Shown in pieces: positions 1 through 8,303 of a stretch of DNA of 64,000 nucleotides. The DNA is taken from NCBI RefSeq assembly GCF_000787375.1, contig NZ_JRJU01000007.1, forward strand, positions 86,494 through 150,493. The letters run 5' to 3'. A model generated the notes under the pieces. It worked only from the letters and a program-made list of their open reading frames with translations. It was not told the DNA's origin and ran no database searches. The DNA is from Halalkalibacter okhensis (GTDB lineage Bacteria > Bacillota > Bacilli > Bacillales > Bacillaceae_D). The position numbers were made by a program, and so were the translations under genes. How positions within the stretch are numbered: position 1 is the stretch's first letter; each line of letters starts with the position of its first letter.

Positions 1-102
1 TACAGTAATTGCCACTTTATTAGTTTTTCTTCGTGCAAATGCAATTAAAGTGGGAACAGGATAAAGAATTAATAATAATAAAGCGAATGATCCAAGTATC
101 AA
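1..102 (-). CDS. Superinfection immunity protein, N-terminal part (cut by window edge)
   Basis: The minus strand reads 34 codons from a TTG start at 102, preceded by GGAG with an 8-nt gap, and runs off the window. The peptide begins with a hydrophobic helix followed by LYPVPTLIAFARRKTNK, the pattern of the small two-helix Imm-type membrane proteins (superinfection immunity family), which block entry of related phage DNA. It would be a lysogenic-conversion gene at the far left of the prophage. Only the first third is visible, so the family call rests on one helix plus the P-T-x-I-A-F-x-R pattern. Confidence 0.5.
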   Translation of the reverse strand, partial: MILGSFALLLLILYPVPTLIAFARRKTNKVAITV

Positions 103-254
103 AATGCCATCTCCTATATTAAAATTTAACAACTAAATAATAATACTACACTTAATAACTTGATGCAAAGGGACTATGACTATTGGAGTGTCAATTATTC
201 CGCCTTGATAAGCGAACAAACATTCGTATATAATCAAAATAAAAAGGTGATCTT

Positions 255-611
255 ATGCTAAGAGGAAATGATCTAGATTTAGTCTTAAGCTTTATATATC
301 TTCCACTGACTCGTAAAGTATTAGAAAATAACTTAGGTAAAGTCAAGAATGTTGGTTTTAAGTTTGAAGAGCCTTACCTAAGTCTAATAGAGAAAACAAT
401 AAATAAAATTAGTATGGATATTCGTGATCTAAAGAAAGAAATGCGTAAAACTGGAATTACTGTATATGATCAAGGAAAAGTAAATGAAAAGTGTAGTTAC
501 TTAGTGGTGTGCAGGGGATATCGTGAAGAGTTTAATTTATTTCCTCATTTGATGAAAGTAGAGGTTCAGAACTATCTGAATCAGTATTTACTAAAAACTC
601 AAGTACCCTAA
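255..611 (+). CDS. YhjD-like protein of unknown function
   Basis: 118 aa, soluble, with AAAAAGGTGATCTT ahead of the ATG. The segment EEPYLSLIEKTINKISMDIRDLKKEMRK matches my recollection of the Bacillus YhjD family (about 120 aa: an EPYL-x-LIE helix, then D-L-x-x-V/L-K), whose role is unknown. It lies on the strand opposite to the phage structural genes, so it is probably cargo. Its 3' end overlaps a small minus-strand ORF (532-684). Confidence 0.6.
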   Translation: MLRGNDLDLVLSFIYLPLTRKVLENNLGKVKNVGFKFEEPYLSLIEKTINKISMDIRDLKKEMRKTGITVYDQGKVNEKCSYLVVCRGYREEFNLFPHLMKVEVQNYLNQYLLKTQVP

Positions 612-684
612 GCTCAATACCTTTTAGCTTTCGATTTAATTTTGATTCAAATTCATTAATTAAAAGGTTTAATGTTGGTTTCAT
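532..684 (-). CDS. Small hypothetical protein, 50 aa
   Basis: The ORF begins MKPTLNLLINEFESKLNRKL and has a very good ribosome-binding site (AAAGGAGG, 8 nt before the ATG at 684). It overlaps the last 80 bases of the convergent YhjD-like gene, so both cannot be constrained over that stretch. It looks helical and charged with no known motif. The strong RBS is the only evidence for it. Confidence 0.35.
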   Translation of the reverse strand: MKPTLNLLINEFESKLNRKLKGIELRVLEFLVNTDSDSSEPLLSSNEEIN

Positions 685-883
685 CTAAAATGCCTCCTTT
701 TTCTTTAATAATAGTCAAAAAGAGACAAGAATCAACATGTTGAGTTTGATTTTCTAACACGAATATTTTTAACAATAAATGTTTATTCGATACTCAAAAT
801 ATCATTGTCACAATAACCTCACACTCGCCAAATTTTAATATGAAATGTTAAAATATTAATAATTTACTATTTAGGGAGTTTTT

Positions 884-1762
884 ATGAAAAAAATAAACGC
901 ATTAACGCATGTTAAACTAATAATTTGGCGAAGGAAATTAAGTTTAGTTTTTCTTATCTTATTCTTTTCAATATTATGGTTTTTACAAATTGATATTTTA
1001 AAAATATTAGGTCAGACTATTGTCAATATTATTCCTTTAGACCTTTCTGACCCTGCTTCTGCAGGTTTATTCGGCGCAATTGCTGGGGGCATATTATCTT
1101 TTATGGGAAGTATTATCACTCAAAGAAAACAATTCAAAAATAAGGGAATTGTCTTCCGTAAAAATGTCATATATACACCTCTTTATGATGATTTAAGAAA
1201 ATTAAAAACAACTCTTACTGAGAATCATTACCCTACTTATTTAGTGTTTAAAAAGAACGACCCTTTTATTAATTTTGATTACCCAGTTTTCCTAGCATGG
1301 GAAAGAATCAATTCAGATGTCAGGTCAATTGAAGTCCCCAAGTATTTAGCCGATACCTTTAATAGACTTGAAAAAAGTGGAGAGTCATATTTAGAAGCTA
1401 GATCTAAAGCTTCTAAAGAGATATATCTTGAATTAAGTAAACTAACTCATATTTTCGATCAGAAGACACTAGACATGTACGATAGATCAGGGGATTCATT
1501 CTATCTAAACGAATTGATTGAAAATGAGGACATCCCACTTGAAAAAATAAATACTAAATATAGGTTTAAGCATGAGTATAGCAATGAAAATTTATTAGAA
1601 ATTAAGGCTTGTATAAATTCATGTAAGAATTTTGAATCAATTGAAAGGGTTATATTAAAATATGAAGAATTCACCAGAATATTAGATGATTTAATTACTG
1701 CTTTAGAAAAGTTAATTTCTTTTATTCAAATTAAATATGAACATAAAAACAAAAATTATTAA
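884..1762 (+). CDS. Hypothetical membrane protein, 292 aa (cargo gene)
   Basis: Starts at an ATG preceded by GGGAG. Two hydrophobic segments lie near the N-terminus (about residues 19-42 and 60-80, the second rich in Gly/Ala), followed by some 210 residues of charged, mostly helical cytoplasmic domain. No enzymatic motif is recognised. It lies next to the end of the phage tail module on the opposite strand, with AT-rich codon use, as expected for a lysogenic-conversion or defence gene. Membrane anchor plus cytosolic domain is common among abortive-infection effectors, but that is only an analogy. Confidence 0.6.
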   Translation: MKKINALTHVKLIIWRRKLSLVFLILFFSILWFLQIDILKILGQTIVNIIPLDLSDPASAGLFGAIAGGILSFMGSIITQRKQFKNKGIVFRKNVIYTPLYDDLRKLKTTLTENHYPTYLVFKKNDPFINFDYPVFLAWERINSDVRSIEVPKYLADTFNRLEKSGESYLEARSKASKEIYLELSKLTHIFDQKTLDMYDRSGDSFYLNELIENEDIPLEKINTKYRFKHEYSNENLLEIKACINSCKNFESIERVILKYEEFTRILDDLITALEKLISFIQIKYEHKNKNY

Positions 1763-1778
1763 TAAAGGGGTACAATTA

Positions 1779-2018
1779 ATGCATCATAGTCGTTATAGTT
1801 TAAGCGAATATAGAATAAAGGAAATTATTGAAAATAAACTAAACGAGAATCCAGATATTTTTTATTACATTGATAATTACCATTTGCAGAAGGTTGTTGA
1901 CTCTTTAGTAGAAGGTATTGCTGAAGCAATGGCTGAAAACAACCAAAAGCTTGTAGACAATATAACAAAAATAATTGACGATGAGTATAAAAAACAAAAA
2001 TTGTTTAGAGGGTATTAA
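1779..2018 (+). CDS. Small hypothetical protein, 79 aa
   Basis: I place the start at the ATG at 1779 because AAAGGGG lies 8-9 nt upstream. The longer reading from 1737 has no RBS and would overlap the preceding gene. The protein (MHHSRYSLSEYRIKEIIENK...) is charged and helical with no recognisable domain. It lies 16 nt after the membrane-protein gene and is probably cotranscribed with it, so the two may act together. Confidence 0.5.
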   Translation: MHHSRYSLSEYRIKEIIENKLNENPDIFYYIDNYHLQKVVDSLVEGIAEAMAENNQKLVDNITKIIDDEYKKQKLFRGY

Positions 2019-2032
2019 CCTATAAACAAAAA

Positions 2033-2064
2033 AGGGGTTTACCTCACTAACAAGGTAAACCCCT
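2033..2064 (-). terminator. Intrinsic terminator
   Basis: A perfect 12-bp stem (AGGGGTTTACCT) with an 8-nt loop, followed on the minus strand by a T-run. A second minus-strand terminator already lies at 2231-2265, so this one would end a transcript starting in the 165 bases between them, or catch read-through. Confidence 0.6.
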
Positions 2065-2230
2065 CAACTTCTGTGCATTACGTTCCATAACCCACTTTAT
2101 AGCTCTTGTGAGCTACGATTAAATGAATCTAATATCAATACAAGGGTCAATACTTCCCTACCCTCACAACCTCTTATTTTCTATATTATGGTACATGAAA
2201 TTATAAACTTGTCCATTCAATAAACAAAAA

Positions 2231-2265
2231 AGGCTTACCCACTGGATTAACCAATGAATAAGCCT
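2231..2265 (-). terminator. Terminator of the tail operon
   Basis: AGGCTTA and TAAGCCT form the stem base with extra pairing inside. A T-run follows on the minus strand, directly after the tape-measure stop codon. It marks the end of the structural operon. Confidence 0.7.
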
Positions 2266-2270
2266 AAGAA

Positions 2271-4427
2271 TTATCTAATGAATCCATAAGGTTTCATTTT
2301 CGTTATGAAACGTTCTGTAGCCTTATCAACTAATTTATCAATGTTGATATCAGCACCTTTTTCAATCTTATCAATATGTAATAAATTTTCAATTCTTATA
2401 GTGTTAGTTGTTTGACTGCTATCAGTATTATTAGTGGTTTGATTACCTTGAATTCTTTCTTGAAGGCGATTATATACCGCATCAGCAAAAGGATCCATTT
2501 GTTTACCGACTAGAGGAACAATCGCCTCTTTACCCGCTTCACCTAGACCAGCGATAGTGGGTTCATCGAAGAATCCTCCATTTTTATGCCAATTCACTGA
2601 AAATGATGGTATAGGAATATTAAAGCGATTATCTCTATTAGTTGACATGCTCACTCTAGGGAGCTTTAACTTAGGTAATGACCATTCAAAATTGAAAGCA
2701 TCCTTAATTCTACCAATCATTGTGCGTACTACATCAACTGCAGATGTAATTGGCTTTGTAATAGCATTCTTTATGTTATTAAATATTCTTTGTGCTGTTG
2801 AATAAATACCTGAAAAGATACTCGATACCGTATTAGCCATGGAGGAAAGAGTGCCGCTTACTTTACTTTGAATTCCGGTAACAACGGAGAAGATAAATGA
2901 GCTTATACCATTCCAAATATCAGAGAATACCTTACTAATTGATGTAAGAGCTATATTAATCACTGTAGATAATACATTCATGGCTTGTTTAATGATACCT
3001 TCTAAAACTGACATAACCCCACTAGTGATTTTCTTGATACCTTCGAAGGCTTTGTTCCAGTCCCCTTGTAAAATTCCTAGTACGGTCTGGACTATCCCTT
3101 GTATTACTGATAAAACACCCTTTATTACTGTTTGAGCATTTTTCATCGTATTTTGGACATAAGAAAGAATGGTACTACCGTACTTTTCCCATAAGTTAGA
3201 TATTATTTCTAGCACAGTTTGTACAATCTCTCTTATAGTTTTCATGATTGATTGAATAGTATCTTTCATGCCTGAAAAAGAACCATCCGAATTAGATCGC
3301 ATTTCTTCAAACTTTTCCTTTGCCCAATCAATCGTTTTTCCAATGAATTCAAATACTGTATTCATTGCATCCTGAAGTTTTGGAAGAATCTTTTCAGCGA
3401 GGTTCATCATAGCCTCACCAACAGGCATAAGACCAACCATTGCATTGTTTTTCATTATTTGAAAACGTTCACCAAGTGTAAGAGTATCTTGACCAGCTTT
3501 TTCTATGGTTTCTGAAGAGTTAGCAAGCGTATCTTGTAGTTCTTCTATAGAAAATGCACCTGATTGAATCATTTCAGCCATTTCAGGACCTGCTTTGGCT
3601 CCAAATATCTCCATAGCTCTAGCTGTGGCATCCCCTGCATCTTCCATATTTTCAATCTCATCTATAATTTGTGGCAATACTTCTGCTGGGTCTTTCCCAT
3701 CCTTAGCAATATTAGCTATCCCTTTTGAGAAAGCTGACATTGCTTTGTCTGCGTCATAACCTTTTGCTTCAAGATTCCCCATTAAAGTAGCTGCATCATC
3801 GTATTCTAAACCTGCTGTACGCATAGTAGCACCGTGCTTATCCATCTGTGACATTAAATCACCAACACCAGCTCCGGTAGTTTGAGCCACTCGCCATAAG
3901 TGATCCATCTTATCCATAGACTCTTCAGCACCAATGCCCCAAGCCTCAAAACCACGACTACCACTTTCGATAAGTTGATCAGATGCTTCACCACTTATAC
4001 GTGATAAATCAAGGTATTGTTTAGTTAAATCCTCTAAACTATCACCAGTTTCTCCGGTTCTCGTATTCAAATCGGCTAAGGCTCCTGCAACAGTCTCAGC
4101 GTCATCAGGCACTTCCTTAAACACATTTTTAAAGCTATCCTGCAGATCTTTTAAGTCATCACCAGTAGCACCAGTTCCATTCCTAATAATTCCAGTAGCT
4201 TTTTCAAACTCTTGACCTGCTTTAAAACTCGCTGTCCCGATTCCAACAAGAGCAGTACCAATAGACGCTACAGCACCAAGAGCAATTCCTCCTAGCACTT
4301 TGGACATCTTAGAGCCTTTCTTCTCCGTGTTATCCATGCCTTTTTCAGCAGTAGCTAACCCTTTTTCAAGTCCTGAACTATCGACGGTAATATTAGCTTT
4401 ATATTCTCCGAGATTATATGTACTCAT
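2271..4427 (-). CDS. Phage tail tape measure protein
   Basis: 718 aa. Residues about 1-90 hold a coiled N-terminus and a Gly/Ala-rich hydrophobic segment, then a TP901-type region (SGRGFEAWGIGAEESMDKMD), then long amphipathic repeats with hydrophobic patches typical of tape measures, and a short C-terminal domain with GEAGKEAIVPL. The protein sets tail length and passes through the tail lumen. At roughly 1.5 angstrom per residue it predicts a tail near 100 nm, a siphovirus. It overlaps the chaperone ORF by one base and is followed at once by a terminator. Confidence 0.93.
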   Translation of the reverse strand: MSTYNLGEYKANITVDSSGLEKGLATAEKGMDNTEKKGSKMSKVLGGIALGAVASIGTALVGIGTASFKAGQEFEKATGIIRNGTGATGDDLKDLQDSFKNVFKEVPDDAETVAGALADLNTRTGETGDSLEDLTKQYLDLSRISGEASDQLIESGSRGFEAWGIGAEESMDKMDHLWRVAQTTGAGVGDLMSQMDKHGATMRTAGLEYDDAATLMGNLEAKGYDADKAMSAFSKGIANIAKDGKDPAEVLPQIIDEIENMEDAGDATARAMEIFGAKAGPEMAEMIQSGAFSIEELQDTLANSSETIEKAGQDTLTLGERFQIMKNNAMVGLMPVGEAMMNLAEKILPKLQDAMNTVFEFIGKTIDWAKEKFEEMRSNSDGSFSGMKDTIQSIMKTIREIVQTVLEIISNLWEKYGSTILSYVQNTMKNAQTVIKGVLSVIQGIVQTVLGILQGDWNKAFEGIKKITSGVMSVLEGIIKQAMNVLSTVINIALTSISKVFSDIWNGISSFIFSVVTGIQSKVSGTLSSMANTVSSIFSGIYSTAQRIFNNIKNAITKPITSAVDVVRTMIGRIKDAFNFEWSLPKLKLPRVSMSTNRDNRFNIPIPSFSVNWHKNGGFFDEPTIAGLGEAGKEAIVPLVGKQMDPFADAVYNRLQERIQGNQTTNNTDSSQTTNTIRIENLLHIDKIEKGADINIDKLVDKATERFITKMKPYGFIR

Positions 4428-4738
4428 TAGTTATCACCTCCTTCAGCTTTTGAAGTGGTGTAACCAGTAATCGCTCTAATAGCGGATAGATCAGCATCTT
4501 TACGAGGATTCAAGTACCTACGTGCTTTGTCTAAATATTCCCTTCCTTCTTCTGATTTCTTTAATTCTTTTTCATGACATTGTTTGATATATGAAAGAAA
4601 CATACTGTGGGGCATCTGTATGATGTATTCATGAGAGAAGTTGTAATAAGAGGCTAACAATGCGAAGTCACTCATTATTTCATACCCTTGATTATTAAAA
4701 GAAGCCGATTCTCCTTTTATCTCAGGAAGAATCGGCAA
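4427..4738 (-). CDS. Tail assembly chaperone, frameshift extension (T part)
   Basis: 103 codons counted from a TTG with no Shine-Dalgarno sequence. It lies in the -1 frame relative to the preceding chaperone ORF, whose last codons form a slippery CCCAAAC just before its stop. By analogy with lambda gpG/gpGT, this segment is expressed as the C-terminal part of a fusion (about 4427-5067) that recruits tape-measure protein. Contents include FSHEYIIQMPHSMFLSYIK, a helix set common in such extensions. The listed start is formal only. Confidence 0.75.
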   Translation of the reverse strand: MPILPEIKGESASFNNQGYEIMSDFALLASYYNFSHEYIIQMPHSMFLSYIKQCHEKELKKSEEGREYLDKARRYLNPRKDADLSAIRAITGYTTSKAEGGDN

Positions 4739-4740
4739 TT

Positions 4741-5067
4741 TTAGTTTGGGTTTTCAGCATTTTCAGCTATTTTGTCTTTGTATGCTTTTACTATTTGTTG
4801 CATTTGAGTAATTTTTACTTTCTTTTTTACAAAATCTTCTGTAATAGTTCTATTTTCATCTTGATTTAAAATATGAGTTACCATTTTCACAAATAAACCA
4901 ATATACTCTATCTCTGATTTTGACTTCATCGCCTTATCTTCAAAAGCTGCAATTTTCAAAACAAAATCAACTGTTGGCTCCGGAGGAATTGTAAACTGAT
5001 CATCTTCCCCGAATTTTAAAATTAGTGGCTCCTGAGTTAATAATGAAAGATCAATAATATTTGACAT
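4741..5067 (-). CDS. Tail assembly chaperone (G part)
   Basis: Small acidic protein between tail tube and tape measure, the usual gpG position. I take the ATG at 5067 (MSNIIDLSLL), which has GGAG 8 nt upstream, over the GTG at 5076. The sequence ends ENPN-stop within a -1 slippery heptamer, so most ribosomes make this short form and a minority continue into the next ORF. The N-terminal FTIPPEPTVDFVLKI segment is typical of TAC proteins. Confidence 0.8.
   Translation of the reverse strand: MSNIIDLSLLTQEPLILKFGEDDQFTIPPEPTVDFVLKIAAFEDKAMKSKSEIEYIGLFVKMVTHILNQDENRTITEDFVKKKVKITQMQQIVKAYKDKIAENAENPN
4744..4750 (-). promoter_or_regulatory. Programmed -1 ribosomal frameshift site CCCAAAC
   Basis: On the minus strand the zero-frame codons CCA-AAC, preceded by C, form an X XXY YYZ heptamer directly followed by the TAA stop of the first chaperone ORF. 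Slipping by -1 gives CCC-AAA and continues through CTA-AAA-TTG into the second ORF. Confidence 0.8.
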
Positions 5068-5125
5068 ATAATACACTCCTTATGATTTTTTCCTCAAAAT
5101 AAAAAAGAAGGGTTTCCCCTCCTCC

Positions 5126-5677
5126 TTAAATTTCTTCTACAATTTTTACAATGTTACCGTTTGTTTTAGATGGATCACTTAGAAGCTTGAATTCGAAATT
5201 AAAAACTGACTCCGCTGTAGGGTTAAATGTAAGCTGTAAACCACTACGATTCTGAGCTCTATACATTTTAAGTTTGAGCTTCTTTCCATCTTGTCGCTTT
5301 GTGTGAACAAATAACATTTGCTTTACTGGAACAGTACGTTTACCACCAATACCAAGCGTACGTTTTGATTCATCTTCATTATAATAAGTAGAAGAAATTT
5401 CATTTAGCACTTTCATATCTAATGTACAAACTCCAGCATTAAACATAACTTCTTCCGAAGTCACGAAACTAGCTAGAATATCATTTCCGACACCGCCACG
5501 AACATCATAGAACTCTTGTGTGTAATTTAGTGTAGACTCACCAGAACTTTCACCAATTTTAAGCATCGCTTCCTCAATTTCTTCTTCTGTACTTTCATCT
5601 AAATCCACGCTGTCTGGCAGAACAAAAAGTTCACCAGCTCCAAACAGGATTGAATTTTCATTATTATTATTTGACAT
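5126..5677 (-). CDS. Major tail tube protein
   Basis: 183 aa, in the usual place between the tail terminator and the chaperones. Beta-rich sequence with FGAGELFVLP near the start, typical of siphophage major tail proteins that polymerise into the tube. ATG preceded by AGGGTGACTAACTA. The last third (ESVFNFEFKLLSD) resembles the final strands of the tube fold. The call is by position and composition. Confidence 0.75.
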   Translation of the reverse strand: MSNNNNENSILFGAGELFVLPDSVDLDESTEEEIEEAMLKIGESSGESTLNYTQEFYDVRGGVGNDILASFVTSEEVMFNAGVCTLDMKVLNEISSTYYNEDESKRTLGIGGKRTVPVKQMLFVHTKRQDGKKLKLKMYRAQNRSGLQLTFNPTAESVFNFEFKLLSDPSKTNGNIVKIVEEI

Positions 5678-5684
5678 TAGTTAG

Positions 5685-6128
5685 TCACCCTTTCAGTGTA
5701 ATTAAAAAATATTGATTTTGTTCGAACACTTTTTCATTCTCATGAAACAAAAAAGACCCACCTGTCATGAGCTGGGAGTTTAGAATAATTTGATTGTCTA
5801 CTATGTTAGATGGACGATCATTTACTTTCTTTTTGAAATCAAGTAACTCAATTAAACGATTCGTAATATCATTTAATTGAATATCATTGGCTGTCACAAG
5901 CGTAACTTGTACTCTATGCTCATTTGCTACTTCTCTCTGAGACATAGGTACAACGTTATAAACAATGTAAGGATAATCAATAAAATTTCCTTTTTCGTTT
6001 AGTTGATCTTCACTAAATGCTTGTGTTCGGCCGAAGAATATCTTTAGCTTGTTCTTATATGGATAATGATCAAGCAATTCACTAAGTTTTATATCAGAAG
6101 TAAGATATTGAAAGAAAGTAATATTCAT
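5685..6128 (-). CDS. Tail terminator / minor tail protein
   Basis: 147 aa. It begins with a helix, followed by strands carrying FIDYPYIVYNVVPMSQREVANEHRVQVTLVTAND, the pattern of gpU/gp17-type tail completion proteins (a Y-P-Y-I-V core followed by an alternating strand). It caps the tail tube during assembly. It overlaps the upstream HK97 gp10-like gene by 4 bases, consistent with translational coupling. Confidence 0.65.
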   Translation of the reverse strand: MNITFFQYLTSDIKLSELLDHYPYKNKLKIFFGRTQAFSEDQLNEKGNFIDYPYIVYNVVPMSQREVANEHRVQVTLVTANDIQLNDITNRLIELLDFKKKVNDRPSNIVDNQIILNSQLMTGGSFLFHENEKVFEQNQYFLITLKG

Positions 6129-6460
6129 TTTGGGGTCATCCCCTTAGCAACCATTGATTGAATATTACTCTGGTTCTGTTCAATTGCATCACGTATGTAT
6201 GGCTGTGCCGTAATATTACGAACAACTGACCCTTCATGAACAACTTCAGCATATTCAACATTATTTGTACCAACTTCAACAACTGAAGATTCTTCATTAT
6301 GTTTAACTTCTGAACCAGTGCTACGTCTTAAGTGTCCTGTCTCTCCGACTGGCGCTCTAAATTTAGACTCACGCTCCATCAACATACCAATATCATTGGC
6401 AACTTTTTCACGTTTACTTCTAATATCTTTGATAGCTTGCTGGAATTTGAAATTCTTCAT
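6125..6460 (-). CDS. HK97 gp10-like tail component
   Basis: 111 aa with the family signature of an N-terminal helix, APVGETGHLRRS (P-x-x-T-G-x-L-R-x-S) and the later VEYAEVVHEG (Y-A-x-x-V-x-x-G) ending in QPYIRDA. These are hallmarks of HK97-gp10/putative minor tail proteins at the head-tail joint. It overlaps both neighbours by one to four bases within the structural operon. Confidence 0.88.
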   Translation of the reverse strand: MKNFKFQQAIKDIRSKREKVANDIGMLMERESKFRAPVGETGHLRRSTGSEVKHNEESSVVEVGTNNVEYAEVVHEGSVVRNITAQPYIRDAIEQNQSNIQSMVAKGMTPK

Positions 6461-6780
6461 TAGTTAGTCCCCTTTCGTATAAGGACTTCAAAATGCTTAT
6501 CATATTTCATGATTTCTGTAACCTTATAAGGCTCCTTTAGATACTCAACATCAGAAAGGATTTTTAAATTCTTGTTCGGCTTACAGAAAACACGATTTGT
6601 TACCTCAACAAAAACACCGTAAGTTCGCTCAGCTAATGTATTTGAGTATGGTTCAACTTCACCTTTGAATGGAGACTTAATTTGTTCAGGATCACCATAA
6701 ATAGGACGACCAAATTGTTCATAATCAATTATTTCACCCTGTTCTTCTGTAACAATATACAAAGTTTTAGTAAGCCTCAT
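6460..6780 (-). CDS. Head closure / head-tail stopper protein
   Basis: 106 aa beta-rich protein between the gp6-like connector and gp10-like protein, where the SPP1 gp16/HK97 gp7-type stopper is encoded. Segments AERTYGVFVEVTNRVFCKP and YLKEPYKVTEIMKYDKHFEVLIRK fit the small beta-barrel of that group. The assignment is mostly from gene order. Confidence 0.6.
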   Translation of the reverse strand: MRLTKTLYIVTEEQGEIIDYEQFGRPIYGDPEQIKSPFKGEVEPYSNTLAERTYGVFVEVTNRVFCKPNKNLKILSDVEYLKEPYKVTEIMKYDKHFEVLIRKGTN

Positions 6781-7082
6781 ACAACTCGAATCCTCCTATG
6801 ACGATCTAAACGATTCATAATATTAGATGGATACTCGGTAATATATGATTCATTTAAACTCCCTTTTCCTTCAGATGTAATATTCTCTACACCTTTACTC
6901 AAATAAGAGAAAACAGCCATTTCCTCAATTACAGAATTCAAAGAAATTGGAATTTCTATAAGATTGCAATAATCCGTAACAAAATCAGTTGCTCTCTGAA
7001 TATAAAGATTTAATAAAACGTCCTCAGTAGTATCTAAAATATCCTTTTCTAATAATGTTTTTACATGATCTAACTTAGCCAT
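6777..7082 (-). CDS. Head-tail connector, gp6-like
   Basis: 101 aa, all-helical, with the family pattern LLNLYIQRATDFVTDYCN (repeated helices with D-x-x-x-x-Y-C) and a C-terminal NRLDRHRRIRV. These adaptor proteins dock under the portal after DNA packaging. It overlaps the next gene by 4 bases. Confidence 0.82.
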   Translation of the reverse strand: MAKLDHVKTLLEKDILDTTEDVLLNLYIQRATDFVTDYCNLIEIPISLNSVIEEMAVFSYLSKGVENITSEGKGSLNESYITEYPSNIMNRLDRHRRIRVV

Positions 7083-7095
7083 TGGTTATCATCAC

Positions 7096-7284
7096 CTACT
7101 TAGAAGCCGTTTTCTTAGTAGGTGATTTCGGTTTATCAGTAACTTCCTTCACCAATTTATAGCCGAAATCATGAACTAAAATATTTTTAATTTCTTCTTT
7201 ATTAGTTTCACCTTGACCATTTACAAAGGCAACACCATAAGTAGATCCATTGTAATTTTTATTTGGGGTTTCTATTTTAAACAT
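7096..7284 (-). CDS. Small capsid-associated protein, 62 aa
   Basis: Lies between the capsid gene and the connector, where many siphophages carry a short protein of this kind. The sequence has YGVAFVNGQGETN followed by a helix ending DFGYKLV and a basic KSPTKKTASK tail. It is likely structural or decorating, but no experimental role is known to me. Confidence 0.5.
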   Translation of the reverse strand: MFKIETPNKNYNGSTYGVAFVNGQGETNKEEIKNILVHDFGYKLVKEVTDKPKSPTKKTASK

Positions 7285-7312
7285 TAAATCACTCCTTTAT
7301 TTAAAAATAAAA

Positions 7313-7331
7313 GGAGGGTAATACACCCTCC
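7313..7331 (-). terminator. Terminator after capsid gene
   Basis: A GGAGGGT/ACCCTCC stem with a 5-nt loop followed by TTTTATTTTT on the minus strand, 17 nt after the capsid stop. Probably a partial terminator that raises capsid mRNA relative to downstream genes. Confidence 0.6.
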
Positions 7332-7347
7332 AAACGTTTTTATGTAA

Positions 7348-8271
7348 TTAAACAATTAATCCTTTAAGACGAGCTGCAGACTTGCCGTTAAAAATACCAA
7401 TACCAGTATAGAATTCAATACGAGTACGATAAGCAGGTTTAGATTCAAGTTCACCCATATCGTAAACTTGTACTCCACCATTTGTTAAACCTGATACAAA
7501 TTCATCTGCACCAAATTTAACCGCATAAATTGAAGTAGTATTATCATCAGTTCCCTGTGATTCGTTGTGACCAATTACCTTTGAACCATCTACATTTTCA
7601 CCAGCTTCAAAGAATGGTACACCATCATATGAAACTACTGATCTGCCAAAAGCATCAGTTGCTGTATCAAAATATCCTAATTGACGAGCAATAGATTTAA
7701 TTTTGAGCATTGTTTTTGAATCCATATATAAAGCATCCGCTTTACCTTGAACCTGATAAATTAATGCATCAAGCATTTCTAAAAACTTGTTTTGTGGTTC
7801 AATTTCAATTTTATAACCATTTGTATCAGCCTCAATTACCTGACTTCCAGTCAAGCGCTTCTTTAACCCATCAAATGACTTTGCATCAGTCCCAGTATCA
7901 CCATTAAAGAAAGTATCTTGGAATTTATACGCTAATGCTTTGGTTTTCAAAGCCGTTTGCACAGCACGTTGATCATTAATGTTAGAACGAGTTTGAGCAA
8001 TGAATTTATCAGTGTCAGCATCTCCACCAAGAATTACTAGACTTTCAGTCTTTGGATTAACTGTACCTGTTGATTCTTCATAACCTTCATTTACTCCTCG
8101 AAATGCAACGCCTGGTAATGTCTTTTCTTCATTGTACGTGTACGCATTCCCTACAATATCCATAAAAGGCATCATTTGAAGTACAGATGCATTTTGAACA
8201 AACGTTTCAGCAACTCCTCTTTTTAGTGTATCTTGAGATAATTTTGCAGATTCTAATAATGTTATAGCCAT
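7348..8271 (-). CDS. Major capsid protein (HK97 fold)
   Basis: 307 aa. It begins with a helical N-arm (AITLLESAKLSQDTLKRGVAETFVQ), followed by an E-loop region with YNEEKTLPGVAFRGVNEGYEES and a P-domain with TFFNGDTGTDAKSFDGLKKRL. The C-terminus with IEFYTGIGIFNGKSAARLKGL is typical of capsid proteins in SPP1/HK97-like Firmicutes phages. It follows a DUF4355-type scaffold gene and precedes a capsid-specific terminator. Confidence 0.9.
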   Translation of the reverse strand: MAITLLESAKLSQDTLKRGVAETFVQNASVLQMMPFMDIVGNAYTYNEEKTLPGVAFRGVNEGYEESTGTVNPKTESLVILGGDADTDKFIAQTRSNINDQRAVQTALKTKALAYKFQDTFFNGDTGTDAKSFDGLKKRLTGSQVIEADTNGYKIEIEPQNKFLEMLDALIYQVQGKADALYMDSKTMLKIKSIARQLGYFDTATDAFGRSVVSYDGVPFFEAGENVDGSKVIGHNESQGTDDNTTSIYAVKFGADEFVSGLTNGGVQVYDMGELESKPAYRTRIEFYTGIGIFNGKSAARLKGLIV

Positions 8272-8303
8272 AGTATAATCACCTTTACCTTTTCAATTTT
8301 TTA

